Counted from the stretch's first letter, positions 1 to 8,380 are shown. The stretch: DNA of 64,000 nucleotides from Rothia nasimurium (GCF_014217215.1 NZ_CP056080.1:1984001-2048000), one strand, 5' to 3'. Notes: generated by a model not told the origin, from the letters alone. Program-made: numbers and translations.

Positions 1-681
1 ATGCTTGACCAACTGACCGATGTGCAACGCGAAATCATCGATTTCTACCGCGAGAACGGCAAACCCCTACTCCGCGGCTGGATTCACGCAGGCTTTGCGC
101 CCGTAGCCTTTATCGCCGGCATCGTGCTCATCGTTCTCTCCGGCGGCGGGATTGTCGGCATCGGCTGCGCTATTTTTGCCCTCACCGGCGTCCTACTCTT
201 TGGCATCTCCGGTATTTACCACCGCGGTTTCTGGTCAGCCAGAGCCCGCATGCTCCTCAAACGGCTCGACCACGCCAATATCACCCTGCTCATCGCGGGC
301 ACCTATACCCCGGTAGCCCTAACCCTCCTCGAGAGCACCCAGCAGACCATCCTACTCTGGAGCATCTGGGGCTGCGCCCTCTCCGTCACCCTCTTCAGGG
401 TCTTCTGGACCGGAGCCCCCCGCTGGCTCTACACCCCCATCTACGTTGTGATGGGCCTGATGGCGGTCTTCTACCTGGGCGACTTCTGGCAGGTCTCCCC
501 CGTCGCCACCGTGCTCATCGCCACCGGCGGAGCCAGCTACATCATCGGAGCCATCTTCTACGGCACCAAACGCCCCGCTATGGCCCCGCAGGTCTTCGGC
601 TTCCACGAGCTCTTCCACGTCTTTACCGTGCTCGGCTTTATCCAGCACTACATCGCCGTGATGTTCTGCATCTTCCTCTAG
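1..681 (+). CDS. Hemolysin III / YqfA-like (PAQR superfamily) membrane protein
   Basis: A 226-residue integral membrane protein of the hemolysin III family. The family signatures are visible: SGIYH around residues 70-74, RLDHANI around 89-94 followed by GTYTP, and GFHELFH around 200-206. These supply the conserved Ser, Asp and His residues that form the metal site in the PAQR superfamily. About seven hydrophobic segments follow a short amphipathic N-terminus. The physiological role of bacterial members is poorly defined; despite the name, most are not proven haemolysins. The ATG lies on the first base of the window, so the true start could be further upstream. The gene ends in front of a strong hairpin and faces a minus-strand neighbour. 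Confidence 0.85.
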   Translation: MLDQLTDVQREIIDFYRENGKPLLRGWIHAGFAPVAFIAGIVLIVLSGGGIVGIGCAIFALTGVLLFGISGIYHRGFWSARARMLLKRLDHANITLLIAGTYTPVALTLLESTQQTILLWSIWGCALSVTLFRVFWTGAPRWLYTPIYVVMGLMAVFYLGDFWQVSPVATVLIATGGASYIIGAIFYGTKRPAMAPQVFGFHELFHVFTVLGFIQHYIAVMFCIFL

Positions 682-706
682 ACCGAGCAAACAGCCCCTA
701 TATCTC

Positions 707-740
707 AAGGACGCCGCACCCGGCCGGGTGCGGCGTCCTT
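707..740. terminator. Hairpin terminator between convergent genes
   Basis: Perfect 14-bp inverted repeat (707-720 and 727-740) with a 6-base loop, followed on the plus strand by a T-rich stretch. It separates the hemolysin III gene from the convergent membrane-protein gene. Both arms carry the heptamer GGACGCC/GGCGTCC, which recurs across the window. Confidence 0.8.
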
Positions 741-761
741 ATTTTCTCTTCCCTTAAAAAC

Positions 762-1106
762 CTAGTGGGGGCGGCGCAGGTGATCCTCAGCTACCACAGC
801 CTCATCGCGCACGGTGGCGTGCACGGGCTCCTCGGTTTTCCCCTGGGCCGCAGCCTCAGCAGCCGCCCGCTCCTCAGCCTCACGAGCAATAGCGTATTCG
901 CTACGGTAGCGTAGACGGCGAGCGCGCCGGGTCAAGTCGAGCCCCAGCAGTACGATAGCCAGGGCCAGGCAGAAGGTGACGATGAAGCCCACGATGCCGG
1001 GTGAGCCGCGGAAGGACCCGTCGGGGTTGACCGTGGTAATAACGGTGGGGGTCGCTTCGGCTGCAAGAATCGTAAGTGTTGGAGGGATCAGGGCTGACAC
1101 GGTCAC
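762..1106 (-). CDS. Small single-pass membrane protein next to mca
   Basis: A 114-residue protein I do not recognise by name. One strong hydrophobic segment lies around residues 36-56. An Arg-rich juxtamembrane stretch (RRARRLRYRSEY) follows, then a charged Ala/Glu-rich C-terminal tail. That polarity suggests an extracytoplasmic N-terminus and a cytoplasmic tail. It lies about 100 bases downstream of mca on the same strand and may be cotranscribed with it. To my recollection a small protein of this type often accompanies mca in Micrococcaceae, but no function is established. The coding call rests on frame, composition and position. Confidence 0.65.
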   Translation of the reverse strand: MTVSALIPPTLTILAAEATPTVITTVNPDGSFRGSPGIVGFIVTFCLALAIVLLGLDLTRRARRLRYRSEYAIAREAEERAAAEAAAQGKTEEPVHATVRDEAVVAEDHLRRPH

Positions 1107-1204
1107 GGCTTCCTCTGGTCTTGGGTGCAGGGCTTTATCTGGGCGCTGGCCTAGCTGGGCATGTAGTCCCCATTGTACGCGGTGGGGCTGAGCCTTTCCT
1201 GTCT

Positions 1205-2164
1205 TTAGGAGCTGTAGTCGATGCCGGTGGAGAAGCAGGTTTCGGGTAGTTCGCTCTCCACGCGGCTTTGGGCCAGTACATAGTCTTCGAAGGGCCAGAT
1301 TTTACGCTGAACATCGGGGGAAACGGCGAAGAAGAGGGAGTCAGGAGCTACCTGGGATCGGTGGGCGAGCAGGGCCGCGTCGCGCTTTTCGAAGTAGTCT
1401 GCTGAAGAGATGCGGGTGGTGGTCTGGTGGCGGGAGACCGGCGGACGGTGCCCCTCAATATTTTCTTCCATCGACATAGCAACCCACTGGGCGAAGGGGG
1501 ATTCGAGGCCGGCACCTTCGAGGTAGCTGTGGAAGGCCATGACCCGGTCAAAGTTGAAGGCGCGGTCGTAGTAGATTTTTGAGACCTGCCAGGGCTCGCC
1601 GGTGCCGGGGTAGGCATCCGCGTCCCCCGCCTTCTCAAATGCCTCTACGGAGACCCGGTGGGTCATGATGTGGTCGGGGTGGGGGTAGCCACCGATTTCG
1701 TCGTAGGTGAGGATGACGTGGGGCTTGAAGTCACGCACCAGGCGCACGAGCGGGGCGGACGCCTGCTCAAGCGGCAGGCTGGCAAAGGAACCGTAGGGCA
1801 GCGGGGGCAGGGGGTCGCCCTCGGGCAGGCCCGAATCGACGAAACCGATCCAGCGGTGCTCAATACCGAGAACCTCAGCTGCCTGCTTCATTTCGGCGCG
1901 GCGGACGCCCGCCAGGTCGCGGTGGGCGGCGGGGTTGCTGTTGACTGCCTCGTTGAGGATATCGCCGCGCTCGCCACCGGTCATTGACGCCACCATGACG
2001 CGGGCTCCGCGGGCCACGTAGGCTGCCATGGTTGAGGCACCCTTTGAGGACTCATCATCGGGGTGGGCGTGGACCGCCAGAATACGTAGACCGGTGTAGT
2101 CAGCCTGTAGCGGCGCTAGCAAGGAAGGGTCAAAGCCGGGTTCGGGTGATTCGGTGCTGCTCAT
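1205..2164 (-). CDS. mca: Mycothiol S-conjugate amidase
   Basis: Zinc-dependent LmbE/PIG-L-family amidase that cleaves mycothiol-toxin conjugates into glucosaminyl-inositol and a mercapturic acid, which is exported. It is a cytoplasmic detoxification enzyme restricted to mycothiol-making actinobacteria. The metal-binding AHPDDE motif lies at residues 33-38 and YPHPDH at 160-165; between them is the family stretch TGGERGDILN. The start was set at ATG 2164 (319 residues) because GGAG sits six bases upstream; an open frame runs further up but has no comparable site. MshB deacetylase belongs to the same family, but the length and the long C-terminal part favour Mca. A minus-strand membrane-protein gene follows and the DUF4307 gene diverges from it. 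Confidence 0.9.
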   Translation of the reverse strand: MSSTESPEPGFDPSLLAPLQADYTGLRILAVHAHPDDESSKGASTMAAYVARGARVMVASMTGGERGDILNEAVNSNPAAHRDLAGVRRAEMKQAAEVLGIEHRWIGFVDSGLPEGDPLPPLPYGSFASLPLEQASAPLVRLVRDFKPHVILTYDEIGGYPHPDHIMTHRVSVEAFEKAGDADAYPGTGEPWQVSKIYYDRAFNFDRVMAFHSYLEGAGLESPFAQWVAMSMEENIEGHRPPVSRHQTTTRISSADYFEKRDAALLAHRSQVAPDSLFFAVSPDVQRKIWPFEDYVLAQSRVESELPETCFSTGIDYSS

Positions 2165-2315
2165 GCAAAACTCCATTGGTGCGAAGGTGGCTCGAGTAAT
2201 GTTTGGGGTATCGTAAATGAGGAAGGAACCCACATTCAAAGACACTGGTCAATTCTACCTGGCGTGGTGGGGCTCCTCGTTTTCTCTATTACCCCGTATG
2301 AAAGGTGTGGGCTTG

Positions 2316-2726
2316 ATGACCGCCCCTGACCTATCTGCCCGTTACGGCACCGTCCGCCAGCGCCGGGCCCTGCCCCAGTGGTTCTGGTATGTGCTAGCCC
2401 TGGTAGCGGTACTTGTTGGGGGCGCCTTTGTGTTCTGGGTGCAGGCTGACTCCAGCGACGAACCCACCGGCCGCGACGTTGGCTTTACCCTGACCAGTGC
2501 CGACGAAGTCTCGGTAACCTTTGAGGTCAGCAAACGGGCCGAAGATACCGCGGTCTGCGCAGTCAAGGCCCTCAACACCGCAGGTGCCCCCGTCGGCTGG
2601 AAAGAAGTCGCGATTGGCCCCTACGCCGATGAAAACGGCAACGGCATTTCGGTACAGACCGTGCAGTTCAGGGTACTGGGTGAAGCAACCACAGCCACCG
2701 TCGATAGCTGCTGGAAGGTTGACTAA
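2316..2726 (+). CDS. DUF4307 single-pass membrane protein
   Basis: A 136-residue protein starting MTAPDLSARYG, a typical opening for the DUF4307 family of actinobacteria. A single transmembrane segment lies around residues 22-45. The extracytoplasmic domain that follows contains two Cys residues (CAVKAL and DSCWKVD) which could form a disulfide. The start at 2316 was preferred over upstream in-frame codons because the family begins at this motif and AAAGGTG precedes it. The gene diverges from mca with about 150 bases between them, an arrangement commonly seen in the order. Function is unknown. Confidence 0.75.
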   Translation: MTAPDLSARYGTVRQRRALPQWFWYVLALVAVLVGGAFVFWVQADSSDEPTGRDVGFTLTSADEVSVTFEVSKRAEDTAVCAVKALNTAGAPVGWKEVAIGPYADENGNGISVQTVQFRVLGEATTATVDSCWKVD

Positions 2727-2881
2727 CTCCCTTTCTCTCTAGGGGTAAAGTTAGGGAGCTTACCCCGCCTATGGGTAGACTAGGCTCACGACTGACCTTT
2801 TACACGGGGCGTTCCGCTCCGTCCGCACCCACGGTCCCCAGCCGCACCGGCTGCGGGGCCTTGCTTACAAGGAGTAAACAC

Positions 2882-3382
2882 ATGGCAGAAAACGAAGGCG
2901 CATGGCTCACTCAGGAGGCCTACGACAAGCTCAAGGCTGAGCTTGAGCACCTCTCAGGCCCCTACCGCCAGGAAATCATCGACCGTATCTCAGCAGCCCG
3001 CGACGAAGGCGACCTGAAAGAAAACGGCGGCTACCACGCAGCCCGCGAAGAGCAGGGCAAGAACGAGGGCCGTATCAAGCAGCTGCAGCACCTGCTCGAA
3101 ACCGCCCAGGTCTCAGACAAGCCCGCAGCCGACGACGGCGTGGTTGAACCCGGCATGGTCGTTGAAGCGAACATCGCGGGCAAGACCATGACCTTCCTGC
3201 TCGGCTCCCGCGAAGTAGCCGACACCCTGGTCGGCGGCACCGACCTGCAGGTCTTCTCTGAGAAGTCCCCCATGGGCTCCGCTATCAACGGCCACAAGGT
3301 AGGCGACGAGCTCTCCTACGAAGCCCCCAACGGCAAGCAGATCCCCGTCAAGATCGTCTCAGCTAAGCCCTTCCAGGGCTAA
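2882..3382 (+). CDS. greA: Transcription elongation factor GreA
   Basis: GreA rescues backtracked RNA polymerase by stimulating cleavage of the nascent transcript. The protein has 166 residues, normal for the family. The N-terminal coiled coil includes the signature RDEGDLKENGGYHAAREEQG, whose acidic tip reaches the polymerase active site; the C-terminal FKBP-like globular domain follows from about residue 85. The ATG at 2882 is supported by AAGGAG at 2869-2874. A hairpin in the 5' leader (2839-2853) precedes the ribosome site. A long terminator hairpin follows and separates it from the convergent ilvA. Confidence 0.95.
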   Translation: MAENEGAWLTQEAYDKLKAELEHLSGPYRQEIIDRISAARDEGDLKENGGYHAAREEQGKNEGRIKQLQHLLETAQVSDKPAADDGVVEPGMVVEANIAGKTMTFLLGSREVADTLVGGTDLQVFSEKSPMGSAINGHKVGDELSYEAPNGKQIPVKIVSAKPFQG

Positions 3383-3402
3383 AACCCGCCGCAGGCAGAT
3401 AG

Positions 3403-3457
3403 ACCGAAGCCCGGGCGTCCTTCCCCTTCTGCAGGGAGCGGACGCCCGGGCTTCGGT
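3403..3457. terminator. Long bidirectional hairpin between greA and ilvA
   Basis: Perfect 18-bp inverted repeat (3403-3420 and 3440-3457) around a 19-base loop, placed between convergent genes. Each arm contains GGCGTCC/GGACGCC. The plus side is followed by TTGCTTTC, a modest T-tract. Confidence 0.75.
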
Positions 3458-3515
3458 TTGCTTTCACACAGTAGTTAGTAGTGCGGCAGGTATGCCTGGC
3501 CGCACACTGCTGTGT

Positions 3516-4772
3516 TTAGTAAACCACGATCGGCTTGTAGCCCTCAGCTTCTAGGGCCGCGATGACTTCCTGGCAGTGCTCTATGCCCTTGGTTTCCATG
3601 TCGATGGTGATGGAGACATCGCCCATGGAGAGGGCGCCGCCCAGTCGGGTGTGGTCCACGCCGGTGACGTTGGCGTCGTGCTCCGAGATGATGCGGGAGA
3701 TGGTGGTGAGCTCACCGGGGCGGTCGTTGAGCATGAGCTTGATGGTCATGTAGCGGCCCGCAGCCGACAGGCCTCGCTGAATCACCTTGAGCATGAGCAT
3801 GGGGTCGATGTTGCCGCCCGAGAGCAGGCAGACCGTGGTGCCCAGGTCGCCGTACTTTTCTTTGAGGGAGCCGCTCATCACTGCCGCTACAGAGACCGAG
3901 CCTGCCGGTTCAACGACCAGCTTGTTGCGTTCCATCAGGAAGATGAGGGCGCGGGCAATTTCGTCCTCAGAGACGGTGTGCACGTCGTCCACCAGGTTCT
4001 TAATGATGGTAAAGGGGAGCTGGCCGGGGCGGCCCACCGCGATACCGTCGGCGATGGTAGAGACCTTTTTCAGGGGCACCAGGGCGTCTGCCGCGAGAGA
4101 GGGCGGGTAGGCTGCCGCGTGCTCGGCCTGGACGCCGATGATGCGGATTTTCTTACCCAGCTTTTCTTCCAGGGAGCGCACCGCGATGGAGAGCCCAGCC
4201 AGCAGACCGCCGCCGCCGACGCCGACCAAGATGGTGTCAACGTCCGGAACCTGTTCCAGGATTTCTAGGCCCAGGGTGCCCTGACCGGCGATGATGTCTT
4301 CGTTGTCGAAGGGGTGCACAAAGACAGCACCGGTTTCTTCGGCGTAGCGCTTGGCTTCTGCCAGAGCTTCGTCCACGTTCACACCGTGCAGCACAACCTC
4401 GGCCCCGTGGCTGCGGGTCGCTGCAATCTTGGGCAGGGCAGCGCCCTGGGGCATGTAGATGCGGGCGGCGATGCCCAGGCGGGAGGCTGCCAGCGCCACG
4501 CCCTGGGCGTGGTTGCCTGCCGATGCTGCCACCACGCCCACGGCCTTTTCAGCTTCGGTGAGCTTAGCCATGCGCACGTAGGCGCCGCGTACCTTAAAGG
4601 AGCCAGAGCGCTGCAGGTTCTCACATTTGAGAAAGACCTCGGAGCCAATCTGCTCGCTCAGGGCGCGTGAGTGGGCCACGGGGGTGCGCTCAATGACGCC
4701 GTCGAGTAGGCGGGCTGCGTCTTTGATCTGGCTTAGGCTCACGGGGAGCTCTACCGGGGCGGGTGCGTGCAT
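3516..4772 (-). CDS. ilvA: Threonine ammonia-lyase (dehydratase)
   Basis: PLP enzyme that deaminates threonine to 2-oxobutyrate, the entry step to isoleucine. The catalytic lysine is K60 in SGSFKVRGAY, and the Gly-rich phosphate-binding loop GVGGGGLLAG starts near residue 184. The protein has 418 residues with one C-terminal ACT domain (from about 345). That is the medium form, shorter than the E. coli biosynthetic enzyme with its two ACT-like domains. Whether it is tightly isoleucine-regulated cannot be told from sequence. GAGG lies five bases before the ATG. It follows the AI-2E-type transporter gene by 17 bases and is probably cotranscribed with it. Confidence 0.9.
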   Translation of the reverse strand: MHAPAPVELPVSLSQIKDAARLLDGVIERTPVAHSRALSEQIGSEVFLKCENLQRSGSFKVRGAYVRMAKLTEAEKAVGVVAASAGNHAQGVALAASRLGIAARIYMPQGAALPKIAATRSHGAEVVLHGVNVDEALAEAKRYAEETGAVFVHPFDNEDIIAGQGTLGLEILEQVPDVDTILVGVGGGGLLAGLSIAVRSLEEKLGKKIRIIGVQAEHAAAYPPSLAADALVPLKKVSTIADGIAVGRPGQLPFTIIKNLVDDVHTVSEDEIARALIFLMERNKLVVEPAGSVSVAAVMSGSLKEKYGDLGTTVCLLSGGNIDPMLMLKVIQRGLSAAGRYMTIKLMLNDRPGELTTISRIISEHDANVTGVDHTRLGGALSMGDVSITIDMETKGIEHCQEVIAALEAEGYKPIVVY

Positions 4773-4789
4773 CGTTACCTCGTCTTGTC

Positions 4790-6043
4790 TTATTTCTGGG
4801 CGCCGTTGTTGATGGCTTCGAGGGCATCTTCGTCGGCTTTTTCGGCTTCCTTGATGCGCTCTAGGCGTTCCTTGACCTTCTCAGCGATAGCTTTTTTCTC
4901 GCGTCGGCGTTGTTCGTGCGGGTAAAGGAATTCTTCTTCACGGATATCGGGATCATGTTCCCACTCACGTCCGGCGAGGTACCTGATGACGGTGTTGACC
5001 ACTGCCAGGACGGGTACGGCGAAGAGGGCGCCAACGATGCCGTAGAGCATGGAGCCGGCAACCACCACGATGACAACGGCCAGGGGGTGCAGGGCTACGG
5101 CCTTACCCATGACCAGGGGCTGCAGGATGTTGGATTCGATCTGCTGTACTACCAGTACCATGGCCAGCATGATCAGTGCGTTGACCAGGCCGTTGGCAAC
5201 CAGTGCCAGTAGGACGGCGATAGCGCCGGTCAGCAGCGCACCCACTACGGGGATGAAGGAGCCCAGGAAGACGAGGACGCCCAGGGGCAGGGCCAGGGGG
5301 ACGCCCAGGAAGAAGGCGGAGAGACCGATACCGACGGCATCGACCGCTGCCACAAAGACCTGCACGCGCACGTAGGAGACCAGGGACTTCCAGCCGCGGC
5401 GGCCAGCACCGTTTACAGCGCGGCGGGCGTTACGGGGGAAGAGCTTGACGATAAAGAGCCAGATCTTCTCGCCTTCCATGAGGAAGAAGATCAGGGTAAA
5501 GAGCACGATTACCATACCGGTACCGATATCGGCGGCAGTAGAGCCTACGCTGGCTACGCCGTTCAAGATACTCGATGAGTTGTCCTGCAAGGTGGTGACC
5601 AGCTGGCTGATGTACTGGTCAATCTTGTCTGCCCCCAGGTCGATAGGCAGGTTGTTGAGCATGGCAACAATCTGGTTCCAGCCCTCAACCACCTGGTCGG
5701 AGAGGGATGAGAAGCCCGCGGTGAGCTGCTGGCCAACCAGAGCGAGCAGGCCGACGACAGCAGCAATCAGGCCGACCTCGGTAATTGCGGTGGCAATACC
5801 GGCGTGGATGCGGTTACGGCGGAGGAAGTAGACAACCGGCGACATCAGGCCAGCAAGCAGGGCCGCAATCATAATCGAAATGACGATCAGGGAGATCTTA
5901 GCCAGCATCCAGTAGAGGGCTGCGGCCGCGATGCCCACAATCATCAGACGCCAAGACCAGGCCGCTGCAATCTGCAGGGCAAAGGGCACCTGACGGTCAG
6001 ATACGGTCTGCCGGGCAGGGGGTTCAGGAATAGTGACACTCAT
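4790..6043 (-). CDS. AI-2E family transporter (PF01594-type)
   Basis: A 417-residue polytopic membrane protein of the AI-2 exporter-like family. About eight hydrophobic segments run from residue 28 to about 355. The conserved block is visible near residues 250-330 (FIPVVGALLTG, then QQIESNILQPLVMGK). A charged, Lys/Glu-rich cytoplasmic tail of about 60 residues follows. Family members include proposed autoinducer-2 exporters and Na+/H+ antiporters, so the substrate here is open. It is the first gene of a probable two-gene unit with ilvA. Confidence 0.8.
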   Translation of the reverse strand: MSVTIPEPPARQTVSDRQVPFALQIAAAWSWRLMIVGIAAAALYWMLAKISLIVISIMIAALLAGLMSPVVYFLRRNRIHAGIATAITEVGLIAAVVGLLALVGQQLTAGFSSLSDQVVEGWNQIVAMLNNLPIDLGADKIDQYISQLVTTLQDNSSSILNGVASVGSTAADIGTGMVIVLFTLIFFLMEGEKIWLFIVKLFPRNARRAVNGAGRRGWKSLVSYVRVQVFVAAVDAVGIGLSAFFLGVPLALPLGVLVFLGSFIPVVGALLTGAIAVLLALVANGLVNALIMLAMVLVVQQIESNILQPLVMGKAVALHPLAVVIVVVAGSMLYGIVGALFAVPVLAVVNTVIRYLAGREWEHDPDIREEEFLYPHEQRRREKKAIAEKVKERLERIKEAEKADEDALEAINNGAQK

Positions 6044-6115
6044 ACTTTCTATCTTCCCACGTTTCCTTACTACTGCCCCGCGCTAGCTCGTATCCCGGGC
6101 ATAAGCGTGACGAAA

Positions 6116-6157
6116 CTCGCCCGGGGCAGAAGCACAGTCGCTTCTGCCCCGGGCGAG
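6116..6157. terminator. Hairpin between the Bax1-I gene and the AI-2E transporter gene
   Basis: Perfect 18-bp inverted repeat (6116-6133 and 6140-6157) with a 6-base loop. On the minus strand it follows the Bax1-I gene and is trailed by TTTCGTC, so it probably ends that transcript. On the plus strand it is followed by GATTTTATC. Confidence 0.7.
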
Positions 6158-6193
6158 GATTTTATCTCTAGCGCCCTTGGAAGAGTCTAGGTT

Positions 6194-7096
6194 TTAGTCG
6201 TCGGCCATAGCTCGAACGTAGTAGAGAATACGCAGAATCTCGATGTAGAGCCAGACCAGTGACACGATCAGGCCGAAAGCGATACGCCATGATTCGCGCT
6301 CAGGAGCACCCATCTTGATAGCTTCAGAGGCGTGGGTGAAGTCGAGTAGCAGGGAGTAGGTAGCCAGCAGCACGGCGAAGAGACCGATAATCAGGCCCAG
6401 GGGGATGCCCATAACCTCAACGCCGCGTGCGTTGAAGCCGAAGAAGAGTGAGGCTACGAGGTTGATGAGGCAGAAGACAGCGTAGGAAATCGTCGCAACC
6501 ATAAAGAAGCGGGTCAGCTTAGGGGTTGCCCGCACCTTTCCGGAGCTGTAGAGCGCCAGAATAGTAGCAAAGACGATGACGGTTGCCATAACTGCTTGAA
6601 GCACGATACCGGGGTAGGAAGCCTCAAACATGCGAGAGATACCGCCGACCAGCAGGCCTTCCATGACCGAGTAGGTCATGACCAGGGCAGGTGAGACCTT
6701 CTTCTTCAGGGCGTTGACGAAGCCCAGCACCAGGCCGCCGATGAAACCGACGAACATGAGGATGGGCATGTACCAGGCGAGTACAGCACCCACTACAACC
6801 AGGCCCAGGTTCAGGCCGGTCTTCATGATGATGTCGTTGATGGTGATGCGGTTGGTATCGACGGGGCCAGCGGTACCGGCGTTGTACATGTCGTTGAGCT
6901 GGCCAGCTGATACCTGCTGGTTCTCGTACCCGTAGGGGGCCTGCTGGGTGTAGCTACCCTGCTGGTAGGTCCCGTAGGGGTTCTGGGCCTGCTGGCCGTA
7001 GGGGTTGGCGGTGGTGGTGCCGCCAGCACCGAACTGCCCGAAGCGGGGGTCGCCAGCGGGCTTGGTCATATTGTTGATCAGGGGGTTACCTGCCAC
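6194..7096 (-). CDS. Bax inhibitor-1 / YccA-like membrane protein
   Basis: A 300-residue protein. The first ~95 residues form a Gln/Tyr/Pro/Gly-rich disordered cytoplasmic tail (NPYGQQAQNPYGTYQQ and similar). Seven hydrophobic segments follow, and the closing stretch WLYIEILRILYYVRAM is typical of the actinobacterial Bax1-I_YccA-like family (PF12811-type). Bacterial relatives of TMBIM proteins are pH-sensitive ion-leak channels in the best-studied case, or regulators of FtsH in the case of YccA; the role of this one is unknown. It appears monocistronic, with a hairpin just downstream. Confidence 0.8.
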   Translation of the reverse strand: MAGNPLINNMTKPAGDPRFGQFGAGGTTTANPYGQQAQNPYGTYQQGSYTQQAPYGYENQQVSAGQLNDMYNAGTAGPVDTNRITINDIIMKTGLNLGLVVVGAVLAWYMPILMFVGFIGGLVLGFVNALKKKVSPALVMTYSVMEGLLVGGISRMFEASYPGIVLQAVMATVIVFATILALYSSGKVRATPKLTRFFMVATISYAVFCLINLVASLFFGFNARGVEVMGIPLGLIIGLFAVLLATYSLLLDFTHASEAIKMGAPERESWRIAFGLIVSLVWLYIEILRILYYVRAMADD

Positions 7097-7208
7097 GGCT
7101 GTTGTCTCCTAGTGATAATAATTAGTCGTGGTAAAAGTCTTGTACTCTACCCTACCGAATCTTGGTCGGCTTTTCTTCCCGTTTTTCTCAGGGCGTGAGC
7201 GGCTGGGG

Positions 7209-8087
7209 TTAGGCGGTGAGTTCGGCTTCGAGGAAGTCGAGGACGGCTCCGTCGTTGTTGGAGCCAATGGTTAGGTCTGTGACCGGGGCGAGAGCTGGAT
7301 CGGAGTGCTCCATGGCGATAGCGCGCCCGGCGTAGCGGAACATTTCAAGGTCGTTGCCAGAGTCGCCAAAGGCCGTGGTCTGTTCGGCGCTCAGCCCCAG
7401 GTGCTCAGCTAGCCAGGCCAGGCCGTGGCCCTTGTGGTTGCCATCCAGAATCAGGTCGATAGCCCCGAAACCGCTGGAGGTCGCTGCGATTCCGTCAGGT
7501 AGAGCATCGTGTAGCTTTTCGATGGTCTCGTAGATTCCCTCATCGGGGTCGGCGTTCAGGGCGATCTTGACGATAGTTTCGGTGATGGTGGTGGGGTCGT
7601 CGATGGCTTCTACGTTGGGGTAGAAAGGACGAATCGCAGTGATGGGGTTTTCCGGGTCCCAGCCGGGCAGGTCAATGCCGACCTTGGTGGCCTGTTCCTG
7701 CACGCGTCCGGCGATGGTCGCTAGTCGGTCGCTGGGGACAAAAGAGTGGTGACGGCAGGAAAGAATAATGCCCAGCGCGGGGAAATTTTCAAGAGCCATC
7801 AGTGCCTGGTTTACCAGGTCAGGGCTAAAACCCCACAGGGCTAAGTCGGTGCCCTGGTTATGAATAATGGCACCGTTCTCTGCGATGTAGTACAGATTCT
7901 TGTTGTGTTCATGCCCGGCCAGGTATTGCTCGATTTTTGGCACCTGGTTGCCGGTTGCTACCGCCAGGTAGGAGCCCTGTTCAGCTAGCAGGGTCAGGAC
8001 GCGGTCCAGCTGCTCGTGCTTGTAGGTTTTGTGGTCGGTGAGCAGGGTTCCATCGAGGTCAACAGCGTAGAGATGAGGTGTCTTCAT
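7209..8087 (-). CDS. HAD-superfamily phosphatase (Cof/class IIB type)
   Basis: A 292-residue hydrolase of the haloacid dehalogenase superfamily. HAD motif I is VDLDGTLL near residues 9-16, giving the nucleophile and general-acid aspartates. Motif IV is GDSGNDLEMF, and motif III lysine candidates include the one in GNHKGHG. The large cap between motifs I and III and the overall length fit the Cof (IIB) subgroup, which dephosphorylates sugar phosphates, FMN or similar small substrates. The substrate cannot be assigned. The gene stands alone, with a striking perfect inverted repeat about 85 bases upstream of its start. Confidence 0.85.
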   Translation of the reverse strand: MKTPHLYAVDLDGTLLTDHKTYKHEQLDRVLTLLAEQGSYLAVATGNQVPKIEQYLAGHEHNKNLYYIAENGAIIHNQGTDLALWGFSPDLVNQALMALENFPALGIILSCRHHSFVPSDRLATIAGRVQEQATKVGIDLPGWDPENPITAIRPFYPNVEAIDDPTTITETIVKIALNADPDEGIYETIEKLHDALPDGIAATSSGFGAIDLILDGNHKGHGLAWLAEHLGLSAEQTTAFGDSGNDLEMFRYAGRAIAMEHSDPALAPVTDLTIGSNNDGAVLDFLEAELTA

Positions 8088-8173
8088 AGCTTCTACTCTA
8101 TCGAAAACCCTAGAAGCCGCAGATACTACTGCCGCAGCGTCCTTTTCCCGATCCTAGAAGTTCACCCTACTCA

Positions 8174-8215
8174 TTTTCTCTTGACCCTATAGATTATCTC
8201 GGGGTCAAGAGAAAA
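8174..8215. repeat. Perfect 14-bp inverted repeat upstream of the HAD gene
   Basis: Arms 8174-8187 (TTTTCTCTTGACCC) and 8202-8215 are exact reverse complements around a 14-base spacer. AT-rich ends lie on both outer flanks and there is no T-tract beyond the stem, so it is not a classical terminator. It lies in the promoter region of the minus-strand HAD gene and could be an operator or a back-up terminator behind the tRNA. Confidence 0.7.
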
Positions 8216-8238
8216 CGAATGGGGTGGTATAACTGGCT

Positions 8239-8287
8239 AAAAAAATAAATGGCATGTCTGCGCTACGCGCATTATGACATGCCATTT
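8239..8287 (-). terminator. Rho-independent terminator of the tRNA gene
   Basis: Inverted repeat of 12 bp (8247-8258 and 8276-8287) with a 17-base loop. On the minus strand it is followed by TTATTTTTTT (rc of 8239-8246 and beyond). It begins seven bases after the tRNA 3' end and is the most canonical intrinsic terminator in the window. Confidence 0.9.
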
Positions 8288-8293
8288 GTTGTG

Positions 8294-8367
8294 TAGCCCC
8301 ACCGGGACTCGAACCCGGAACACAAAGATTTTAAGTCTTCTGCCTCTGCCAATTGGGCTATAGGGCC
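8294..8367 (-). tRNA. tRNA with UAA anticodon (Leu by codon), short variable arm
   Basis: A 74-base cloverleaf on the minus strand. Acceptor GGCCCTA pairs with TGGGGCT (two G-U pairs), discriminator A, no encoded CCA. The D arm is GCC/GGC with GG in the loop. The anticodon stem GAAGA/TCTTT encloses the loop CTTAAAA, giving anticodon TAA. The variable region is GTGTT (5 bases), and the T arm is CCGGG/CCCGG with loop TTCGAGT. The anticodon reads UUA (leucine), yet bacterial tRNA-Leu normally has a long class II variable arm, absent here. Folding was done by eye. A strong terminator follows immediately. Confidence 0.85.
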
Positions 8368-8380
8368 TTGAGCGGGCGCC

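Noticed and set aside
3576-4268. A 230-residue plus-strand open frame antisense to ilvA
   Set aside because: The opposite frame encodes an intact enzyme with all motifs; long antisense frames are common in GC-rich DNA.
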